From contig NC_134020.1 of the NCBI RefSeq assembly GCF_040712315.1, positions 12,251,751 to 12,315,750 of the forward strand: 64,000 bases of DNA, given 5' to 3'. Source of the stretch: Castanea sativa. Lineage: Eukaryota; Streptophyta; Magnoliopsida; Fagales; Fagaceae. This document shows positions 43,909 to 56,510 of this stretch, in pieces. The notes under the pieces were generated by a model. The model was not told the origin of the DNA. It saw nothing but the letters and a program-made list of their open reading frames with translations, and searched no databases. The position numbers and the translations under genes were made by a program. Every line of letters begins with the position of its first letter. The first letter of the stretch is position 1.

Positions 43909-46502
43909 CTATGCCTTAAGTCTTGGTGGGGGGTTCTGCTTGGACTTGCTGGCAGCTTCTCTGGTTTTGTCCTCCTCCCCTGTTTGTTTAAATTCTGCTT
44001 CAAATGAAGTTTGGACTTGTTTCCCTTTGTCCTTTGCCACTAGTTTAGGAACATTTGGCTCGGCATCTTTGTTCAGACGCTTCTCGGCTTCGTCACCTTG
44101 TTCCTTCTCTTTGTCGGAACTGGCAGGTTCTTTAGGAGTTGGAATGGGTTCTTGTGTGGTGGAGGGCTGTGTTGAAGGTACTGCCTTGGGGGTAGGTGTG
44201 ACAGGAGGAAGCTCTTCGAACACTTGGATGTCCCGGGGAATCCAAATGTTCTTAGGTTTCCTCAATTCAGAAGTCATGGGAATTCCTGCCACGTTTAGGG
44301 CTTCTGCCCACACTTGTTGGCAATACTCCCTACATAGCTCTGCTAACTCCTCTGTCAGTCGATTTTCTGTCGCCTCCACCCCTTCATTGTAAGCAGCTTT
44401 CTTGGCAACCTCCATGGTTTCCTTGAGGGTATGAGCCTTTTCTTTCGCTCGAGTAAGCTCCTTATTTAAGTCAGAGTTTTCTTGCTAAGCTTTAGACAGG
44501 TCCTCGTCCTTTTGGTGTAGAAGTTTGCATTGCCCCTCCACTTGAGTTCTGATCGTTTTAAGGCTAGCCTCGGCACCGTTTCTCTCCCTCTTTTCATCTG
44601 CCAATTCTTGGTCAGATCCTCGTTCTCCGCTAGGGCTTGGCCTAAGGACTTCGTGGTCTCGACTCTGATCTGGAGTTCAGCTGTAGCCTTTTTCTGAGAA
44701 TCTTCCACCCACTTCTCTGCAGCAAAGACTTCTTGTATGGCTTGCATTGAAATGTTGAACAAATGCGTTATTGTTAAAGCAAATTAAAAATACGTATGAA
44801 TGACTTTACGTTAAAGCGTAATGAAAGCAGCAAGATGGAGGTAATTGGAGGACGCTCACCAAAGCCAAGTCCCTTTTGAGGGAGAGAAAAAGATGTGGCT
44901 GAGTCATCTTATCTAGGGCTTCCATGTCCTTCGATAGGAGAAGAGGCTGCTCCAGAGCGTCAGCCAGGTGATGAGCATGTCCTTGCTGGAACGCCCTGAT
45001 ACTGGACTAGCAGGAAATGGGGGGCCCCATCTAGTTTCAGTGCGGGAGACCAATTGGCCTGTGTATGGCGTACCTCGGCCAGGTCACGGCTTTCCCCACT
45101 CTCCACTGAAGAGGCACACGACTTACCCCTGTCTACTTTTTGTTGTTATTGTTATTGCTTAGGTTTTTTCTACCTCTCCATCTTTGCTTCCTCGGCTTCG
45201 TTCTTCTTCTTTTTCTTAGGTTCCGGGGCGTGAATCTTAGGATCAGTGGGAGGAGGGGGTGGTGGCAAAATGGGAGGGGGTTGTGATCCAACCTCGCCCT
45301 TTTTGGGAGCCTGTGTCCCCCTCCTGGACATCAGCTTTCTAAGGGTAGACATGTTGTCTTCCTCGGAACTAGTGTCAGGCTGTGCTATTATCAAACCCTT
45401 TATGCCAGAAGTTTCCGCAGGCACGTGTTCTTCGTCCGAGAGGATGACGAGGTGATCCTCTTAAGGTCTTTCAACTTCTTCAAGGCGAAACTGATCAATT
45501 TCCTCTTCGAGCGATTGTTACGAAGATGTTGGTTCTTCTCGGATGGCTGTCGTCTAGGAATGTGCCGAGAAAGGAACTACTGCGATGGGGTGAGAGTACA
45601 AGATGATGGAGGGGTCGTCCGAAAGTTCGTGGGCAGAAAGGAAGCCCTGTCTTGAAATATCTATCCTTTTACATCTCTGGTCGCCTGTTGTGATCACGTT
45701 GCCAATCTCTTGGAAATTGTCTAATAAAGGATCATATCCTAATATCAGATGGGCTACCCTCACTTGCAGGTCTTTGCTTACGAACACTTCGGACCGAAGA
45801 ACGCGATTGAGGTCTGCGACACTGCAAAGACTTAGACAAGGCCGTACGTGTTGTTTGTCTGCAAAAAACATCCGAAGAAACAAGTATGGTTAGTTCAGCA
45901 GTGAATGCGAGTTAAAAATGTAATAACAAACAATGTAACCAGAAATGGTGAAGTTAATAGGACTAAGTCACAGGTTAGGGAATCTAACTCCTATAGAGTC
46001 ACACCTGGGTCTCCCCATTTGACTGGGCAATGAGGACCGTCAGACCAGTTTCCCGAAATGATTAGATAGTCATCTTTTATGCCTTTGTTGGATTTGGGAT
46101 AGGATATGAGCCTAACAATACTAGATTTGGATTTAAGTAATACCCTACATCTTTAAGCTTATGGCACCCGTACATGTAAACAACATCGTGCCATGTGAGG
46201 TTCAGACCCATTTGCTCGTTTAGAGCGTCGACACAACCTAGGATTCTAAATACGTTGGGTGTACATTGATCTGGGCATAACCTATGGTTGCATAGGTACT
46301 CCCTAGTTACGTTTTTCATGGGAAGGGTCATCCCACCCTCTAGGAATGCGATAATGGGGATAATAACTTCCCCCTCTTTTCTAGCATTACCTATGGCTTC
46401 TGAAGGGCAGTATCTTAAGCCTACGTCTTTGGGAATATGGTACTTGGCTCGAAAACCCTCCATACCGGCGTCGGTATCTACTAAACACTTGAATCTACCC
46501 AT
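43909..46502 (-). pseudogene. Antisense gene of the Tat element (putative gypsy-type transposon protein)
   Basis: Runs opposite to gag-pol. First exon 46502-46005: GRFKCLVDTDAGMEGFRAKY, IPKDVGLRYCPSEA, MTLPMKNVTREYL and CPDQCTPNVFRILGCV, resembling the 'putative gypsy type transposon' family (PF04195-like). A one-base frameshift lies near 46077. A GT-AG intron, 46004-45859, joins to KQHVRPCLSLCSVADLNRVL. A Pro/Lys-rich segment follows (45424-45170), and a second GT-AG intron (44859-44741) leads to AIQEVFAAEKWVEDSQKKAT and a long Glu/Lys coiled coil ending near 43909. Function unknown; this type of antisense frame is known in Tat-lineage elements. Stops and the frameshift suggest it is no longer intact. 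Exon limits are by eye. Confidence 0.7.
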
Positions 46503-46982
46503 TTGGTGGGGGTAAGAACGGATGTTTAGAGAGGGAAAGGATGTAATTGGTGGCCAAGGACAATGGCCGAGGAGAAATGAATAAAGAAGATTGAGAATTT
46601 ACGGGAAATAGCTAGACGATTTTTCACGAGCTTCTTGAGAGGAGGGAGAATGAACGATTCTTAGATTTGATTGATTTTTGAAAGGATAGATTGAAATTCA
46701 GTTTCTTAGGCATTTTGGTGTGTGGGAGGCGGCCTCGATTCAGAGTTATTCCGCCCAAATTTTTAGAAGGGATCCGGACCGTTAGATGCGCATCTCACTG
46801 TTGAACGTGGGGAACAAGATGTAACTTACAGCCATTAATGCGAAGGTTACAGATTTCGAAGCGTCAGGGGTAGTTTAAAAGAAGCAAAGTGACCCTTACA
46901 CATGTGACGATTCGTAAAGCGTGTGGAGGCTGTGCTGTTGGTTCAAAACTTCATTTCTCTCCTCGGATGGGGAGAAAAATGA

Positions 46983-46998
46983 AGTTTTGAGGGGCTAT
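46983..46998 (+). other. Polypurine tract of the Tat element
   Basis: AGTTTTGAGGGGCTAT directly precedes the 3' LTR; the purine core GAGGGG is the probable plus-strand primer. Confidence 0.6.
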
Positions 46999-47811
46999 TG
47001 TGGGGGTAAAATAATTAAAATATGCATTTGAGCCTTGGGCCTAATTTGCTGGAGTAAGCCTGTCCAAGCGGAGCCTTTGAGGCCCGCAAGCCAGTTCATG
47101 CTAAAAGGGTTAGAGGATCTGTCCGAGGAGGAGTATCTCCTGGAATGGGTCAAGTAAAGGTCATAGGACATGCCAAGGTGTTTAGAGAGAGAGTTCCGGA
47201 AGATTTGTTGGGTAAAGGCGTAATCCACACAGTTATTGGAAGGAAGAACGTATGAGAAATATCAGAGGGGAAAAGGCTGCTACCACCGCATTAAAGACCT
47301 TGCACCTACCTCCCTGGCCACATTAATGGAGAAATGACCTCTGAACAATAATGTTCAGCATTCCAACTAGTGTTTGAAGATTTCAAGAAGGTGTTGGATG
47401 TGACAAGTATCTAATTGGAAGATATGTGTTACACGTGGAAGAAGAAAGGAAGGATAAGAGGGATATAAGAGAACAAGAGAGGTAGAAAAAAGGGGAGAGG
47501 AAAAAGAAGAAGAAAAAGAGAGAGAAAGGGTTGAATACTTGAACTGTAATTGCAATATATTTTCTTAAAGAAAGAAAGGCAATACAAGTAGTCCTCGGCT
47601 TACGTCCGAGGATAGTTTCTCTGCCTTCTTCATCTATTGAATATGTATATAACGGCAATCTAGCCTGCTTTTTTTTTTTTTTTTTTTTTTTCTCTTTATC
47701 CAATATCCATAGTCTAGGTTTCAAGCCTACACTCTACAAATTTTATTGTATAAGGCTCTTTGAGCCTGAGTCCATCTAATGATTGGACCGGGTACAAATT
47801 GTGCACTTACA
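46999..47811 (+). repeat. 3' LTR of the Tat element
   Basis: Starts TGTGGGGGTAAAATAATTAA, ends GTGCACTTACA, 813 bp. Longer than the 5' LTR mainly because of a T tract of about 23 at 47670-47692. Confidence 0.93.
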
Positions 47812-47816
47812 ACAAC

Positions 47817-48046
47817 CTTAATTTAATTTTAATTGGGAATTAAAGTCTTGAAGGCTTATTTAAGTTTTATGGGCTTCTTGGAGACTAAAGAGATAAGTTT
47901 TAGTGAGTTTTAAATTCCAGCCCAAGTAGGAAACGTTAATTCCAACCCAAGTAGAATAAGTATTTAATGTGTAAAGCTGAATTTATTTAAGAGTACTAAT
48001 TGGAGTGGGATTGGTTTTCCTAGACTAAATTGGAGTGTTATTTTAG

Positions 48047-48100
<54 letters not shown>

Positions 48101-48604
48101 CACATAAAAGGTAGAGAGAGACAACAAGATTCCCAACAACAAAAAAAAATAAAATAAAATAAAATTCAATGCTTAGCATGTAAAGGTTTAGGAGCAGAGA
48201 ATTAGGATTTCTATACATTGAAAAGAATAGAATAACATAGTACTACTAGAGCAGCCAGCAAGTTCATATTGTAGTAAGGAAACATCTAACTATACATGCT
48301 TTATTGGAATCATTAAACACATCTTTGACTTAGGATTCATCATCTCATAGTCGCATGGAAGTCTTAGAAACTAGTCGATAAACACATCTTTTAAGATATT
48401 ATATGTTTTTTTTTCTTTATTAAGCGCTAATAAATAAAATTTGTATATTTGAACAAATAAATCAAGGTTTATAGTAACAATTTCCACATTAAAATTGCAA
48501 TAATATAACACCAAAAACTTACATACAAATAAATACAAAAAATAATTTGTTTATGCTTATATGCTTCCACTTCTCATGGTTGGAAATTTTCATTACTATA
48601 TACA
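47817..48604. other. Spacer with long (TA)n microsatellite
   Basis: AT-rich sequence without a gene. A perfect AT run covers 48050-48098. Confidence 0.6.
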
Positions 48605-48609
48605 ATTGT

Positions 48610-50019
48610 TGAAGGAAATATGCATGTTCGTACCGGAAAATTAACGGATCTACTTCAATTGTAATTGATAACATGCACTATATAAATTTCAGAATATAGA
48701 ATCAAGAGAGGGTACCTTGGTGTAGTGAATTTCAAAACCAAAGATTGAAGTGCTCGGGAACACTTTTAATCTTCACTCCAATTCCACTTTACGCCCAATA
48801 TGTGTGGTCTCTCAATCAGTTTCAAAGGAAGGATGATAGAGTGTCTCACTCTCACATACACAATATTTCACAATGATGTCTCTCTTTTTCATACATTAAA
48901 ATTCTGTATGTTTCTTTTCTTATAACTGATTATCTAATTGGGCTAGCCTTTTGGGTATTTCCAATTGGGTTTTAGTATGTGGCTTGGAGTGGGACGAAAA
49001 TGGACCAATAAGACACTAGCTCCAATGGGCCTTGGGCTTTTCTGTCAACTCTTGACAAATCCAAAGTTACCATTAACTATATTTAATACCACTATATAAA
49101 TATAGTTGCACTGTAGGTCTTATTTATAAATTATATCTCAAGACTTTATTGTACATGCAACCCCTTCATAAAATATTCGTAGTAATACAAAATAATGAAT
49201 GTAGACTGTCACTTTGTAAATTACTACATCTTATCCTTGAGTACCCGGTTTAATCCTTTAAAGTTATTCATCATATATTTATGAAATCCAATTTCATAAA
49301 TATATACTTTAGTAACTTCCTACCAAAGTGGTTAGGCCTAACTCTCTGAATAACTAAACCCATTAAACTTATTTCAAGGGAATATTTTATATCTCCGTTA
49401 AGAGACTATAAATTCCATCTTGAGAATATATGTTCCATCAACACTAAATGTGGCTGCCCAACATACTGAAGTTTTGACCGTTACCTTAGATCTCACTCTT
49501 GATATATCAAAGTAACCTAGATTTCATGATCATGTCCATTATTCTCTCGGGATTAAGAGTTCATGTAAATAGAAGTCGTGAGATTTATTATTTAATTGAC
49601 AGTCGTTAGGAGAATAATAAATCTCACAATGGTCCAGTTCAATATGTCTTAACTCTTAAAATATATCAACATATCAACTAGAAATCTCCATTTCCATGAT
49701 CAAGACAAATCATCTTAATTGATACGTTATAGTCTTCGTAGATGAAATGCCCAATTTCATCACCGACTACGAACTACAAATTTTAAGTTTACAAAGAACT
49801 TGTGACTTATATCTTCTGTGATTAAATCACATAAATCACATACTATGCATCCCATGGACTATATGATAATGTCTCATATTCATGTTACCATTATTTTAGA
49901 TAATAATAAAACAACTTTATCAATTATAATATTAAGTCATACATCATGTCATACATAATGTAATACATAATATCATACATAACATTATACAATAGAATTT
50001 AAGGGCACTAATCCTAACA
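48610..50019 (-). mobile_element. Solo LTR of the copia family, minus orientation
   Basis: This is a reverse-complement match to the LTRs of the full copia element at 50844-58699 across its length (for example GAAAATTAACGGATCTACTTC, TGGCTTGGAGTGGGAC, GTGGCTGCCCAACATA). Plus-strand ends are TGAAGG...CCTAACA. Flanked by a perfect five-base duplication ATTGT (48605-48609 and 50020-50024), so it is a solo LTR left by LTR-LTR recombination. Confidence 0.9.
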
Positions 50020-50024
50020 ATTGT

Positions 50025-50838
50025 ATCTTTGTATGATGTAATCTCATTTATAACCTCAAGGAAAAGTTAAATCATGGTCTCAAAGAATAATATAAAGTTG
50101 TTTTCAGGCCCTTGGCAGTGCTCTTTCTTTTCCATGGTACCCTAGATCTCCCAAAAGTGCAACTTATATGCCTTGAAAAAGAAAATAACTTATTAACTTC
50201 TTTGACAATAACAAAGACCACCACATGAAAGTGTCCACTTAACAGAATAAGAATCATATTATTTAGTTTCACTAATTCACAATTGAATTTAGTAACTCAC
50301 ATTAAAGATAACGCCAAAGACTTTGAATTACATACAGTCCATCATTTCCATCATGAAAATCAAAAGATATTAGCATTTGGTTTGAAAATCAACCTGCAAA
50401 ATTATCAACCTGCAAAAACATTGTATTTTTCAGATAGCAACACATAAATTACAAAACAACATCACAAAGAATCATGTGCATCTACAACTTTAGGGCCATC
50501 AAATATCAAAGGCACCATACAGTAGGACTTCCCTAATTGCCATTCCTAAATTCCTATTCAACATTAGAATAATCAACACTACAGTCATTATCACTATATT
50601 TTAACACCTAGAACAACTCTTTTTATTAGAGTGTAACTTGTATACATGTCAAGCACAGATGCCCTTATTTGAGAAAAGATTACAACTATTAATTGAAGAC
50701 ATTTCTGCTTGCGTTAAATTTTCTCAGGAAGAAGATCATGGAATCCTTTTGTCTTCTTAAAGTGTCCAAAGATTATGTTCAAATACAAGAAGACTACTGT
50801 ATAACTCAACTAAAGGACCATAGTCATCAGTTATCACA
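50025..50838. other. Spacer, no gene recognised
   Basis: AT-rich. The short open frames at 50072-50272 and 50693-50878 show no domain. Confidence 0.45.
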
Positions 50839-50843
50839 AATAG

Positions 50844-52229
50844 TGTTAGGATGTGTGCCCACAAATCCTATTGTATGATGCTATGTATGACATTATGTTG
50901 TGATTAATAAAGTTGTTTTTATTATTATCTAAAAATAATGATAACATGAATATTGGGGCATTATCATATAATCTATGAGATGCATAGTATGTGATTTAGT
51001 CATAGAAGATATAAATCACAAGTTCTTTGTAAACTCAGAATTTTAGTTCGTAGTCGGTGATGAAATTTGACATTTCATCTACAAAGACTATAACATATTA
51101 ACTAAGATGATTTGTCTTGATCATGAAAATGGAGATTTCTAGTTGGTATGTTGATTTGTTTTAAGAGTTAAAACATATTGAACTGGACCACTGTGAAATT
51201 TATTGTTCTCCTAACAACTGTCAAATGAATAATAAACTCATGACTTCTAATTACACGAACTCTTAATTTTGAGAGGATAATGAACTTGATCATGAAGTGT
51301 AGGTTACTTTGATATATCAAGAGTGAGGTCTAAAGTTACGATCAAAATCTCAGTATGTTGGGCAGCCACATTTAGTGTTGATAGAACATATATTCTCAAG
51401 ATGGAATTTATAGTCTTTTAATTGAAATACAAAATATTTTCTTGAGATAAGTTTAATGAGTTTGATTATTTGGAGTGTTAGGCCTAACCACTTTAATAAG
51501 GAGTTACTAAATTATATATTTATGAAATTGGATTTCATAAATATATGATGAATAACATAAAGTATTAAACCGGATACTTAAGGAATTAAGATATAGTAAT
51601 CTTCAAAGTGGTAGTCTATATTCATGACTTTGTATTACTATGAATATTTTATGAAGGGGTTGCATGTACGATAAAGTCTTAGGAAATAATTTATAAATAA
51701 GGCCTGGAGTGCAATTATATTTATATAGTGGTATTAAATATAGTTAATGGTAATTTTGGATTTGTCAAGAGTTGACAGAAAAGCCCAAGACCCATTGAAA
51801 CTAGTGTCTTATTGGTCCCTTTTGGCCCCACTCCAAGCCACACATTAAGCCCAATTGGAAAAGCCCAAAAAGGTCAGCCTAATTAGATAATCAGTTAAAT
51901 ACAAAGGGAAAAACATACAAAATTTTTGATAAGTAATAACACTCTTATGAAATGGTGTATGTGTGAGTGCATGCCACTCTCTCTAATTCTTCTTTGGAAA
52001 CTGATTGAGAGATCACGCTTCTAGGGTATTAGTGGAATTGGAGTGAGGATTAAAAGTGTTCTCAAGTGCTTCTAATCTTTGTTTTGAAATTCACCACACC
52101 AAGGTACACTCTCTTGTTCTTAAATTCTGAAACTTACATAGTATATGTTATCAATTATGAATGAAGTAGATCCATTAATTTTCCACTGCGTATGTTTTGT
52201 ATGCGATACAAACATGTATTTATCCAACA
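50844..52229 (+). repeat. 5' LTR of the copia element
   Basis: 1,386 bp, starting TGTTAGGATGTGTGCCC and ending TTTATCCAACA. Contains inverted GAAATTGGATTTCATAAATA-like words and a TATATTTATATAGTGG stretch. Confidence 0.94.
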
Positions 52230-52231
52230 AT

Positions 52232-52243
52232 TGGTATCAAAGA
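52232..52243 (+). other. Primer-binding site of the copia element
   Basis: TGGTATCAAAGA lies two bases after the LTR and matches the initiator tRNA-Met primer site with one change from TGGTATCAGAG. Confidence 0.85.
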
Positions 52244-52539
52244 GGTGTTTAATTTCGAATCTATATAACATGTTTTGTGAGTTTTGTAATTAGTGACAAT
52301 AGTTTCATGTTGTTAGAAATTAATTTTCTACATGGTTGTTGTAATTATTGTTTGATACTGATATTGATGTTATGATGTTGTTTAAATTTGAGTTTAAGTA
52401 TGTTAAATTAAACTTTAAGGCTATAGCATCAATGAAATTCAGTTTTAATATCAATCGCTGTCCATTATGTTCATATGATGGTTGTTTGTTTGTAAAAAAC
52501 GTTAAAAAACTGTCTTAGAAAAATTTTGAAAAATTCAAA

Positions 52540-53285
52540 ATTTGCAAAGCTCGATCGATCAAGCATCGATCGAGCAGGCAAAATGTATCTCGATCGATCG
52601 AGGTACATTCTTGATCGATTGATGACTAAAGATTCAGAATTTTCTCTAAGTGTTTTTTACATATATAAAGAGTAAGGCTATGTATAATTAGTTTACGCAT
52701 GTTTTAAAATTAAAAACCTTTGTTTTAAAATATCTAGTGGGAGAGAGATACAAGGATTGGATCTCACGGCCTCTATTATCGGTTCATAATAGTGTGGGAT
52801 AAGCACATTGTCTTGGCGTATATGCCTTGCGATCCCAAAGGAGGGTGTCTATTTCATAGTACTACAAGATTGAACTTACCTATTTAAAGTAGTGTGGACA
52901 AGCACCTCGTCTTGGCGTATATGCCTCGCGATCCCAAATGAGGGTATTTTGTTTCATAGTACTATAATTTTAAACACTATAAAGAGAGATGAAATGTGAC
53001 TACATATGATTCTAGATAATGGTGTACACTAGACTAAGTGTAATGTTAACCTCCCAAATGAGCTATGTCATTATTACTTAGAGCCTAAAGGTAATACAAC
53101 ATATTATTAGTGTTTGATAAGAGTTATCATGATAGCACTAATAATGAGAATAGTTCTCAATTAATCAGTGTTTATAATAAACTTGCTATTAAGAAATTAT
53201 AAACATAGGATTGGATTGTCGTTGCATATATTATACTATGGTTTTATTAAGGTTCCATATTATATGCTTATATGCTAAATAGATA
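52540..53285 (+). other. Copia element leader with internal duplication
   Basis: Non-coding leader. Near 52553-52620 the word CGATCGATCGAG and variants recur in both orientations. At 52787-52863 and 52892-52975 a block of about 80 bases is duplicated, sharing CTTGGCGTATATGCCT and GCGATCCCAAA, with spacing of about 105 bases. Confidence 0.7.
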
Positions 53286-54193
53286 ATGTCCAGTTCACTT
53301 ATTATATTCATATTTATTGTTTTCAGATTTTATCATGCATCATTTAGCCCACTTGTTGCTATTCTTAATCAAAACAAACTGACTGGATCCAACAATGTTG
53401 ATTGGAAAAGAAATTTGGACATTGTTCTTACAACTAAAAAGCATAAAATATGTACTTACTCAACCATGTCCTAACTTTCCTTCATTAGATGCTCCTCTTG
53501 AGGAAAAACACCGATATGATCGTTAGCAGAAATCTAATGAGATGGTCAAGTGCTATATTCTAGCATCTATTTCAAATGTTCTACAGCATCAAATGTAAGA
53601 TGTAGAACTAGCTTTGGATATTATGCTAAGTCTGAAGGAGATGTTTGGTAAGCAAGGCCATTTTGCAAGGTAAGAAACTATGAGGAAAATTTATAATACC
53701 AAAATGGCTAAAGGAAGTTCAGTGAGTAAGCATTGTCTTAGGATGATCTCTAATCTGAATACATTGGAAGTTTTAGGTTCCGACATTGATGGAGAATTCC
53801 AAGTGGATATGATACTCTAGTCACTACCAGAATCATTCAAGGAATTCAGACTTAATTATAACATGAACCAAAAGATTTATTCATTGTCTGAATTAATGAA
53901 TGAGTTAGTGGCGGCAGAAGGCATTTTTGGTACATCCAATGTTGAAGCCAATTTGGGAGAAGCATCTTCTTCTCATTCTAAGTCGAGAAGGCAAAGGTAA
54001 GAATAAGAAGAAGGACTTCACCAAGCAAGATAGTAAACAAATTGCCTTAGAAGTTGCCAACAAAGGAAAGAAGGAGTACACCAAAGGAAAGTGTTTCCAT
54101 TGTGGTGAGAAAGGGCGATGGAAGAGGAATTATCCAATATTCATAGCTGCCAAGAATAAGGGTATGAAATGTTCATTCTTTCTTGAAATATGA
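53286..54193 (+). pseudogene. Copia element gag
   Basis: Begins around NQNKLTGSNNVDWKRNLDIV, a typical copia gag start, then breaks into other frames (ILASISNVLQHQM, SLKEMFGKQGHF-like). The zinc knuckle near 54090 reads CFHCGEKGRWKRNYP: the first two Cys are kept, but the His is Arg and the last Cys is Tyr, so zinc binding would be lost. Several stops and frameshifts. Confidence 0.82.
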
Positions 54194-54351
54194 TTATTAC
54201 AAAATCTCACGAATTCCTGGTGTGTGGATTCAGGTTGTATTAATCATATCTGCAATTCTTTGCAGGGGCTCTAAGAGACCAGAAGATTGAATAAGGGAAA
54301 ACTTTTTCTTACTTGGGTTGATGGAAGCAAGATCCGGTTGTAGCCATTGGA
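54194..54351 (+). pseudogene. Copia element protease remnant
   Basis: The segment NSWCVDSGCINHICNS carries the DSG active site of the aspartic protease (usually DSGA/DSGC before a His). A TAA follows within 20 codons and the rest is out of frame. Confidence 0.75.
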
Positions 54352-55284
54352 GTGTTTAATTTATGTTTTAGTTCTAGAGTTTTAATATTGGAAGATTGTT
54401 TATATGTACCTAATTTTCGTAGGAATTTAATTTCTGCAACTTATTTAGGTAAGCATGAGTATTGTGTTATCCTAAAAGACAATGTTGTAATAAAGAAGGA
54501 TAAAGTGTTTACCTATTTTGGCAATATTGTAGATGGTCTTTATATTTTAACTCCTGATAAGTATGAATTGTATAATTCTGAATTAGATAATAACTTTCAT
54601 GTAAAATCATTAAAGAGAAAGTTTCTTTCTAATGATGCATATCTTTGGCATTTGCGTTTGGGTCATATTAATTCAAATAGAATTCAAAGACTGATCAAAG
54701 ATGGACTCTTAGAGCCATTGGACTTTGATGCATTTTCAGTTTGTGAATCTTGTTTGGAGGGTAAAATGACCAAACGACCTTTTAATGCAAAAGGTAGAAG
54801 AGCCCAAGAGTTACTTGAATTAGTTCATACATATGTATGTGGTCCTATGTCAACCTAAGCAAAAGGAGATTATGAGTACTTCATCATTTTTATGGATAAT
54901 TACTCAAGATATGGTTATGTGTATCTAATGAGACAGAAATCCGAAGCCTTTAACAAGTTTAAAGAGTTTAGGGCTGAAGTTGAGAATCAATTGGGTAGAC
55001 ACATAAAGACCATTAGATCTGATCGAGGTGGCGAATACCTTCTTGGGGATTTCAAGGATTACCTAATTCAAAATGGGATTGTATCCCAATTGACTGCACT
55101 TGAAACTCCTCAACAAAATGGTGTAGCGGAAAGAAGGAATAGAACTCTTTTAGAAATGGTTAGGTCCATAATGAGTTACTCAACTTTACCAGTTTCTTTT
55201 TGGGGATATGCACTAAAAACTGCAATGCATATTTTGAATTTGGTTCCATTAAAATCTGTTCCCAACACACCCAAGGAATTGTAG
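54352..55284 (+). pseudogene. Copia element integrase (GAG-pre-integrase and core)
   Basis: The N-terminal zinc part reads YLWHLRLGHINSNRIQRLIK and then CESCLEGKMTKRPF (H-x4-H...C-x2-C). The core begins MDNYSRYGYVYLMRQKSEAF and has IRSDRGGEYL and GVAERRNRTLLEMVRS, giving the D, D and E. A TAA at 54856 separates the two parts and a TAG at 55282 ends the frame. Confidence 0.9.
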
Positions 55285-55382
55285 AGTAGGCACAAGCCTA
55301 GTATGAAATATCTCCATATTTGGGGATGTCTAGCACATATATTGAAAGGGAAGTCTGATAAGTTGGAAGCAAAACCAGAAGT

Positions 55383-56510
55383 ATGCATGTTTTGGGATAT
55401 TCAAAGGAAACTAAGAGTCATTTATTCTATAATCATAAGGATAACAAAGTATTTGTTAGTACCCATGCCAAATTTTTGGAAGATGATTATGTGAATAATT
55501 TCAATCCTAGAAGCAAAATTGTTTTGGCTAAAATAGATGAACCTATAGTTGAACAACCAATGGATGAAACTAGAGATGATGTGGTTGTATTAGATACACC
55601 ACAAGATACTACTCATAAGATGTCTAGTACACAGGTGCCTCGTCGTAGTGGGAGGATTGTTCGGCCATCTATAAGATTTATAGGTTTGGGAGAAGCTTGT
55701 AAAGCCATTTCAAAAGAGGTTGAATCTGATCCTTACACGTATGAAGAATTAATGAATGATATAGATGCACATCATTGGGTCCAAGCTATGAAATTTGAAT
55801 TGGATTCTATGTATTTCAATCATGTATGGGATCTTGTAAAGGCGCCTTACGACATTAAACCTGTTATTTGCAAATGGGTTTACAAGAGGAAGAGAGGGAT
55901 AGATGGAAATGTTGAAACCTTTAAAGCAAGACTAGTGGCGAAAGAGTATACACAAAAAGAAGGCATTGACTATAATGAAACTTTTTCGCCAGTAGCCATG
56001 CTTAAGTCTATCAGAATTCTTTTATCCATTACTGCTTATTATGATTATGAGAATTGGCAAATGGGTGTCAAGACTAAATTCCTTAATGGCAATCTTGAAG
56101 AAGAAATCTATATGTTGTAACCAGAAGGTTTCTTAGCAAACAATCAAGAGTATATGGTATGCAAGTTGAAAATGTCAATTTATGGACTTAAGCAAGCATC
56201 TAGGTCATGGAACATCAGATTTAATCAAGCAATCAAGTCATTTGGTTTTGAACAATATCTTGATGAACCATGTGTGTACAAAAGACATTAAAATAAAGTA
56301 GTAATGTTCCTAGTGCTTTATGTTGATATTCTACTCATTGGAAATGATGTAGGGGTAATGTCATCGGTTAAAGTTTGGTTGTCAAGCTAATTTGATATGA
56401 AAGACTTGGGCAAAGCTAACTATATTCTAGGGATCAAGCTTTAGCGAGATCGAAAGAATAGGATGTTAGGTTTGTCATAAGCTGGATATATAGATAAGGT
56501 TCTAGAACGG
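55383..56510 (+). pseudogene. Copia element reverse transcriptase
   Basis: After an integrase tail with VPRRSGRIVRPSIRF, the polymerase starts at HHWVQAMKFELDSM and contains CKWVYKRKRGIDGN, FKARLVAKEYTQKEGIDYNE and YGLKQASRSWN. The catalytic YVDD box is YVDI (LYVDILLIGND), so one metal-binding Asp is lost. TAA at 56118 and about 56290, and TAA/TAG at about 56389, 56443 and 56479, interrupt the frame. Confidence 0.92.

Larger units (their letters stand above)
35300..47811 (+). mobile_element. Full-length Ty3/gypsy retrotransposon, Tat-type
   Basis: A 12,512-bp element flanked by a perfect five-base duplication ACAAC (35295-35299 and 47812-47816). Order: 5' LTR, primer-binding site, gag, protease, reverse transcriptase, first RNase H, second RNase H, integrase, 151-bp tandem array, antisense gene, polypurine tract, 3' LTR. 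The second RNase H and the sequence-rich 3' region with an antisense frame are marks of the Tat lineage. Both gag and pol carry several in-frame stops and frameshifts, so it is not autonomous now. It lies head-to-head with PP2AA. Confidence 0.93.
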
